Source: Holothuria scabra
Taxonomy: Eukaryota; Echinodermata; Holothuroidea; Aspidochirotida; Holothuriidae
Length of the DNA stretch: 64,000 nucleotides
Assembly: GCA_037179385.1 (NCBI GenBank)
Contig: CM074184.1
Span: 14,464,001 to 14,528,000 of the forward strand
Direction: 5' to 3'
The notes below the pieces were generated by a model. That model was not told where the DNA came from. It worked only from the letters and a program-made list of their open reading frames with translations, and made no database searches. Of the stretch, positions 58,620 to 64,000 are shown in pieces; within the stretch, counting starts at the first letter, position 1; each line of letters opens with the position of its first letter. The position numbers were made by a program, and so were the translations under genes.

Positions 58620-61333
58620 CTTATTATAGTTGCTTTATAAGTTTTTATCTGTTTTTTGTTAATTTTGGTGTAAACACTTTATTGTTTTTCACCAATTTCT
58701 TGAAAAAACCAACTTAGTTTACATACAAAATTGGAAAGTTTCACCCTTTACTGTAGAGTAAACAAAACGCTTGACCTTTCGGGAAACTAGTTATGCAAAG
58801 CAATCTGAATCTGTGTATAAGATAAGGCCACAGTGAGGTGATTTTTATAGCATCAAAGAGCACTGAAACACCTTCTCAATTACTATCTCATCCAAGCATT
58901 CTGGTAAAACTTTCATTTATTTCCTATAGACGAATCCGATTAACGCTTGTTTTTAGTGACTGTAGGCAGCCATTAGTGGGGTCCATCAGCCTTTAATCGT
59001 CTTCATCTATTGTCTACGTGAATTTCAAATCCTCATATTCAGTGAAGTTGAGAAAATTAAGATACACTTCAGTGTGCAACCATCCATGGACCAGTTAAAG
59101 AAGGAAATTTAAATGTTAAAGGTGACGGACCCCAGTAATGGCCGACTAAAATCAGACCATCACAGTCTGTCCGGATTCGTTGGATTTCAGCGAGTGATCG
59201 TCTGATTTCAGTCAACCATAACTGGGGTCTGTTACCTTTTAATCTTTCAATTTCCTTGCTTACATGTGTCATTGAATCATGCCCACTAAATTGAATATTG
59301 ACTCCCTCAATTTTACTGATTATGAGGGTCTACAGCCATTAAACACAAGCGCTGATTGAATTCGTCTGTATTCGCTTCTCGAGTTAATAGTTATTGAAAT
59401 TGACAAATTATCTTCAAAAGTCAACTCGAAGCAAGCAAGAAGGTGTGATTTCATGAATTCAAATTCACCTTCATCGTTTTGTTAATTTTTTTTTTAAATT
59501 TATAATTACCACTAATTTTACACGACAAACTTCCGATACATTGAAGCCTTAAATGCATCGTGAGCAATGGAATTTCAAAAATCTTATTTTCTTAGCGGCA
59601 AGAATGAGTCCCTAATCAACCAGGGCCAAATTAATAAGATGGAAAATAAATAAAACAAAACAGTGGTCATAAATGTGAGTCCATGACTTCATACCAGCTT
59701 AATTTAGGTTCAGTTTTCATGGAAAACTTTCAATTTCATTTTCCAAGATCTTGGGAACAGATACGGCATTGAAAATTTTACCAAAGCTTAGTGTTCCGAT
59801 TCCACCGTCCATGTTTATTCTAGATTTTGCTTTGAAAACTTTCTGTTATTGTGATGTTTGTAAGACTTACTTTACTAGGTTTAACGTCACCTATTGACTG
59901 TGAAACGTTGCTATGATCTTTATTGCTACAACGGTCATAGTCTACATATTTTGTAGTGATGCAAAATATTACAGAAATTGCCGTTAACTTGTAAAACGTA
60001 CGTCCTCTTTACACGACGAGTAATTACCCTTGTTCCTGCCCTAGCAGATCATTCAGGCTACATGATAAACCTTTATAACAATAAACTGTACAAAAAATTC
60101 ACCGTAGGTCAATAGGCTAAACAGTAACGGAATTCAGTAAGTTCTTAGATTAATTTATATTGGATATTATATGAGGGTGTTTTATTGTTCATATACTGTC
60201 AGCCACAGTTTTGGAAATTACAGAACAGATATTTCATCGTGAATCTTTCGTAAATCAAGTGATAATTTTATTGATTTATTGCAGGCAATTTCAATACCGT
60301 ACATTGAGTTAAAAACCACTACCAACTTGTTCGCAGTTTATACCGAGAAAACAAATGAGAGGATTCGTCTTTTGATTGTGCTGAAGTATATCTTCATCCA
60401 GAGTATTCCTAAGTAGGAGCTCCCCGTGCCCGCCCGCTACCTGCGTTTATGTATATTGGAGTACTGCTGTCACAAGAAAACAGAGTCCATTTTCCCTGAT
60501 ATTCCTAGCGTAGTGATTTTGACCTTACCTTGTATCATTTCGAAAAAAATTTAAGTTTCTTGCAAAATATGTTCATTTGATCTACTTGAGCACATCTAAA
60601 CTTTTACACACAAAACTACAGCAGACAGCCATATTGATACGCCTACACTCACACGTACAGTGCACTGCATGTGCTCTGACCATGTATACAGGAAGCCCGT
60701 GGCATTAGTCCATTACCGTGAGCTTATAAGAGATATAACGCTTGATATTACCTGATCGTAGTGGACTTATACAAGTTGAGGCGGATATTACAAGTTATAT
60801 ATGAGTCTTCCGTATAAAATTGACCCAGTCAAGAACTGAACACTGCCTAATGAACGCATGAAGGATACAGGTTACAAGCAGAATACCCAGGTATGCAGTC
60901 TGGTAAATTTCACATAAGTATATATGTAATTGTTAAGTAATGATTGGTCACATAAATTCGGGTCATTTATCAATTCAAACACAGACATTTTGTATTCTTT
61001 GAGTCACAACGAAGTTTTACTAAAGGTTTTTAAGTGTAAATTTTGTAAGTACCTATTTCATACACGTACGTTTCGTAATGAATTCATGATTTCTATTTGG
61101 ACATCTACTTCATATCTACGTAAATTGTAGGCTTATTGCTTATGGTTGAGACATATTTGGGTAATGCATTTAGTAATATTAGAGCAAACAGATCCTGATG
61201 CAACTGCACTCTAAACATAACCTTCATATACAAAGGGCCAGAAATTCACAAAAAAGGAAATCTGTTCAAAAAGGCACAAGCAGTCGCCACGATTGTTGTT
61301 TTTTTTAAGAATCAGTCAAGTGCTTTCAAGTAA
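58620..61333. other. Non-coding stretch
   Basis: No gene, RNA or clear mobile element recognised. Confidence 0.45.
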
Positions 61334-61647
61334 CTTTAAAATAATATGTTGGGACTATTGCATGTTCAAGGTAAACCAAAGACTTACTGTCCTAAGGTTA
61401 ATAATTTAATGAAAAAAATATTGAATCAAATGGTTTAATCAGAGGAGAAGTAGATACAGTCTATCTGGAAAGCAGCCAACACGGTTGTTTCTTTAAAATA
61501 ATATGTTGGGACTATTGCATGTTCAAGGTAATCCAAAGATTAACTGTCCTAAAGTTAATAATTTAATGAAAAAAATATTGAATCAAATGGTTTAATCAGA
61601 GGAGAACTAAATACAGTCTATTTGGAAAGCAGCCAACACGGTTGTTT
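61334..61647. repeat. 157-bp tandem duplication, two copies
   Basis: Copy 1 is 61334-61490 and copy 2 is 61491-61647. Both start ctttaaaataatatgttggg and end cacggttgttt. Only about eight single-base differences by eye (for example gtaaacc/gtaatcc, tctgg/tttgg). Non-coding. Confidence 0.9.
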
Positions 61648-63128
61648 CTAACTGAAATTTTCACAATGAAGCAGGATTAAAGGCAGAACTTTCTTTGAAT
61701 AATTTTCCTTTTTCTAAAGTCTTCCCGACCGTCAGGCAAAGAGCCATACGGTGAAACTAAAATATGAAACTGTTTCCCAAGGGAGCTATACGTCCTCTGA
61801 AGGACAACACTTAATCAACCTCACGACCCTCAGACCATTTACATCATTGGTCTGTCATATATGACTCCATTCTTGACTGGATGAAAAGGACAGATACTGC
61901 ACATGATCTTAGGCAAAAGGCCAAAAAGCCCTACATAGGTAGGTGGAAGAGACTTCCATTCCAACTCTCTGATTTGAATTACTGCATAGCAATAAGTAAA
62001 CAAGTGCGCATGCTCAAAAGGAAAGGCGTGGGGACCTGAACGAAACAATGACTAATAGAGGGTAATGGATGTTTTCACTCAAACCTTCAAAACTCATTGA
62101 AATTATACCAATTAGCTTGATTCTGACTAATTTATTTTTCTATATATGTTAGCAGGATAGATAACTTTCTCGGAGCGGTTTCCAGAAAAGGCTTGCACAA
62201 GGTAAGATCCTTGTTTCAACCCATTTGACATCATATCATTAAACATATCATATTTGTCAAAATGAAGACATCCTGGGCATTATTCAGCTAATCGAGAGTC
62301 GTTATTTCACCTGGGACGGGGAAAGAATTTAGGGGATGAGAGAAGGTTCAAAGTCACTCACTGCACAACACAAAAAGGGATAGAAATAAGCTGACTCTCA
62401 TACTTGCTTGAAGCAGGAGATCCTGCTATAGGGAAAACCTTTGAGAAGCAACACTATCGGAATACCTTTCAGTATGTTACCGATGAGCAAACCATGAATC
62501 TACTACAAGATAAAAGTTTGCTATTCTTAAACAAGTCTGCTCATATTTTTTCTATCTTGTAAAAATATCTGTGAAAAAACAAAAAACGCAGTATTGGGCT
62601 ACAAAAGAAGACGGAAAGTGATGTCGATGATTTTTAAATAATTGACATTAGCTTTTTCCTGTATTTTTGTAAGCCTACATTTTTATTCTGTAAATGTACA
62701 GACTTTTTTATAAAGTAGTATTCCTATATCAGAAATTTATTTAAGTGATCTCGGGTTAGCAGTATATAATGGTGCCACCGGGATATTAATCCTTTAAAAT
62801 AAACGTTACAAAAATGACGGCTAAATTAGAACACGGAAATAATCTGGCCATTTCCAATTTAAGAAATAAGAAGTACACAGTGAAGACATCTCGTGATTAT
62901 CCGAGGGTTGCCATGTCGCTAGTTTTGAGGACGTTCCTGTTACGTCGACAAAGTGATCGAAACTAAACTGGAGCAGTATAGAGATAAGGTTTTGAAAGTA
63001 TTCTAGCGTGGTGCAGGCCTAAATTTTGTGAGTATCAAATAGAAAGCTACATCAAAATAAGCCTGAGGACTCCAACTTACACTTCCCGTTTTTTTCATTT
63101 AGTCATATCTCATTTGCAATATTTAAAC
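61648..63128. other. Non-coding stretch
   Basis: No gene or recognisable element. Confidence 0.45.
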
Positions 63129-64000
63129 CAGGGGTACGGCCAGAATTTGCCCGACAGGGGGGCCAAGCACCGCGACAAGGGCCCAGCATTTCAAGGCCTC
63201 GACAAAGGTGATGTCATGTCCCGGTGGGACGTGACTTGGCAGAATTTGAGGCGCGAGTAGCGCGCCGAAATTTTGAGCTTTTTGTTTAACAAATACTTAA
63301 AAATTTGGAGTTTTGTTTTTAAAAGGAATTTGGCTTTCGTTAGTGACAAGAAAAATTTTGGGTCTCTATTTAAGTATCTGTCCTTCATATGGCAAAGATA
63401 AAAACGGTATATAGCTGAAATTCTTTTAAGGTTACGTGTTAGATCGAGACGAGACTACAAGTTTGCCGGAAAAGTTTTCCCCTTTTTGAACGTAGATTTT
63501 AAAATTAAGGGCTTATTAAATTGGAGAAATTTTGGAATTTAATGAAAGAAAATATGGTGTTTGGTAAGGTTATAATGAATATTTGGCTTTTTTAAAGTTA
63601 TAGGCCTATGCCTTTCAAGAGCAAAATTAGGTAGTATGCCGGGTGATTAGCAGAGTTGGCTTTGGTTATTTATTGTATGGAGTATCCATCGGAATTGGCA
63701 AATTTTGCCACTTTTAACAATATGAAGCTTATATTGAAGAAAAAATTGTAAAGCTTATGTCAGTTTGGGCGTTTTATGGAAGTATCTTTCCTTCTCATGA
63801 GAAAAAATCAAGTAGGGGATGATCTGTTGTTTTGGTTACTGAATATTATCATGCAGATTCAGGCCCTCAGACCAGGGAGCAAAGAAAGAGGGATCTAAAA
63901 TCGATTCCGATATGTATTAAAATATCATTTCAAAACAAAAAAATATGTTTACCCGTCCAGTAACTTCATTCCTGGTAGGTTTTTTCTTTTTTTATTATTT
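63129..64000 (+). mobile_element. hAT-like element, internally deleted relative, cut by window end
   Basis: Starts CAGGGGTACGGCCAG and is collinear, with moderate divergence, with the reverse complement of 15,915-16,727. Shared words: atttgcccgacag, ggcctcgacaaagg, gaatttgaggcgcg, aaatacttaaaaat, tatgccgggtgat, gttggctttggttattt, caagtagggg. After ggccctcagacc (63,875) it jumps to sequence matching the reverse complement of about 14,340-14,430 (taaaatcgattccgatatg, ccagtaacttc). About 1.5 kb of interior is therefore missing. The other terminus should lie just beyond the window. Confidence 0.8.

Overview
Eukaryotic nuclear DNA, AT-rich and repeat-dense, almost certainly from an invertebrate metazoan. 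Penelope-like elements (PLEs), a PNMA/Arc-type Ty3/gypsy element, a CR1/L2-type LINE, hAT-like and Harbinger-like non-autonomous elements, long (TA)n and TCAG microsatellites and frequent 'taggcct' words suggest a marine invertebrate, perhaps an echinoderm or other basal deuterostome. The species call is an inference and weak. There are no operons and no convincing intact host gene.

Layout. 1-14.2 kb: non-coding DNA with MITEs (2,038-2,297; 8,464-8,741; 11,860-12,117), a degenerate 'ttattccgaa' repeat (3.64-3.90 kb) and a 21-bp minisatellite (5.39-5.53 kb). 14,225-16,727: a complete non-autonomous hAT-like element with a perfect 8-bp target duplication; an internally deleted relative starts at 63,129 and runs off the window. 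18.6-20.2 kb: a foldback MITE, a compound A-B-B-A-B tandem array and a near-perfect 259-bp tandem duplication. 21.9-23.15 kb: a 5'-truncated LINE (minus strand). 24.07-24.79 kb: a TTA-flanked MITE with a second MITE nested in it. 25-32.9 kb: old repeats, a TCAG microsatellite and no recognisable gene.

32.9-33.9 kb and 57.5-58.3 kb hold two paralogous leucine-rich-repeat (LRR) cell-surface receptor-like genes on the plus strand. Both have a signal peptide, LRRs and the same C-terminal flank motif, and both look broken. The interval between them is largely a retroelement nest. At 34.2-43.9 kb there are at least seven PLE fragments on both strands, most with a GIY-YIG endonuclease. They are bounded by (TA)n runs and carry several hammerhead-ribozyme-like motifs. 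They include a striking ~0.9-kb near-identical palindrome (38,280-39,154 / 39,393-40,290). At 44,447-53,360 lies a full Ty3/gypsy retrotransposon (minus strand) with both LTRs, a polypurine tract, a PNMA-like Gag, protease, RT, RNase H and integrase. It is inactivated by several stops and frameshifts, and one LTR differs by an ~0.8-kb insertion.

The most noteworthy signals are the PLE/hammerhead cluster with its head-to-head palindromes, the PNMA-type Gag in an invertebrate retrotransposon, the hAT element with exact target duplication plus a deletion derivative, and the LRR paralogue pair flanking the nest. Everything here was read by eye; no database search was possible.
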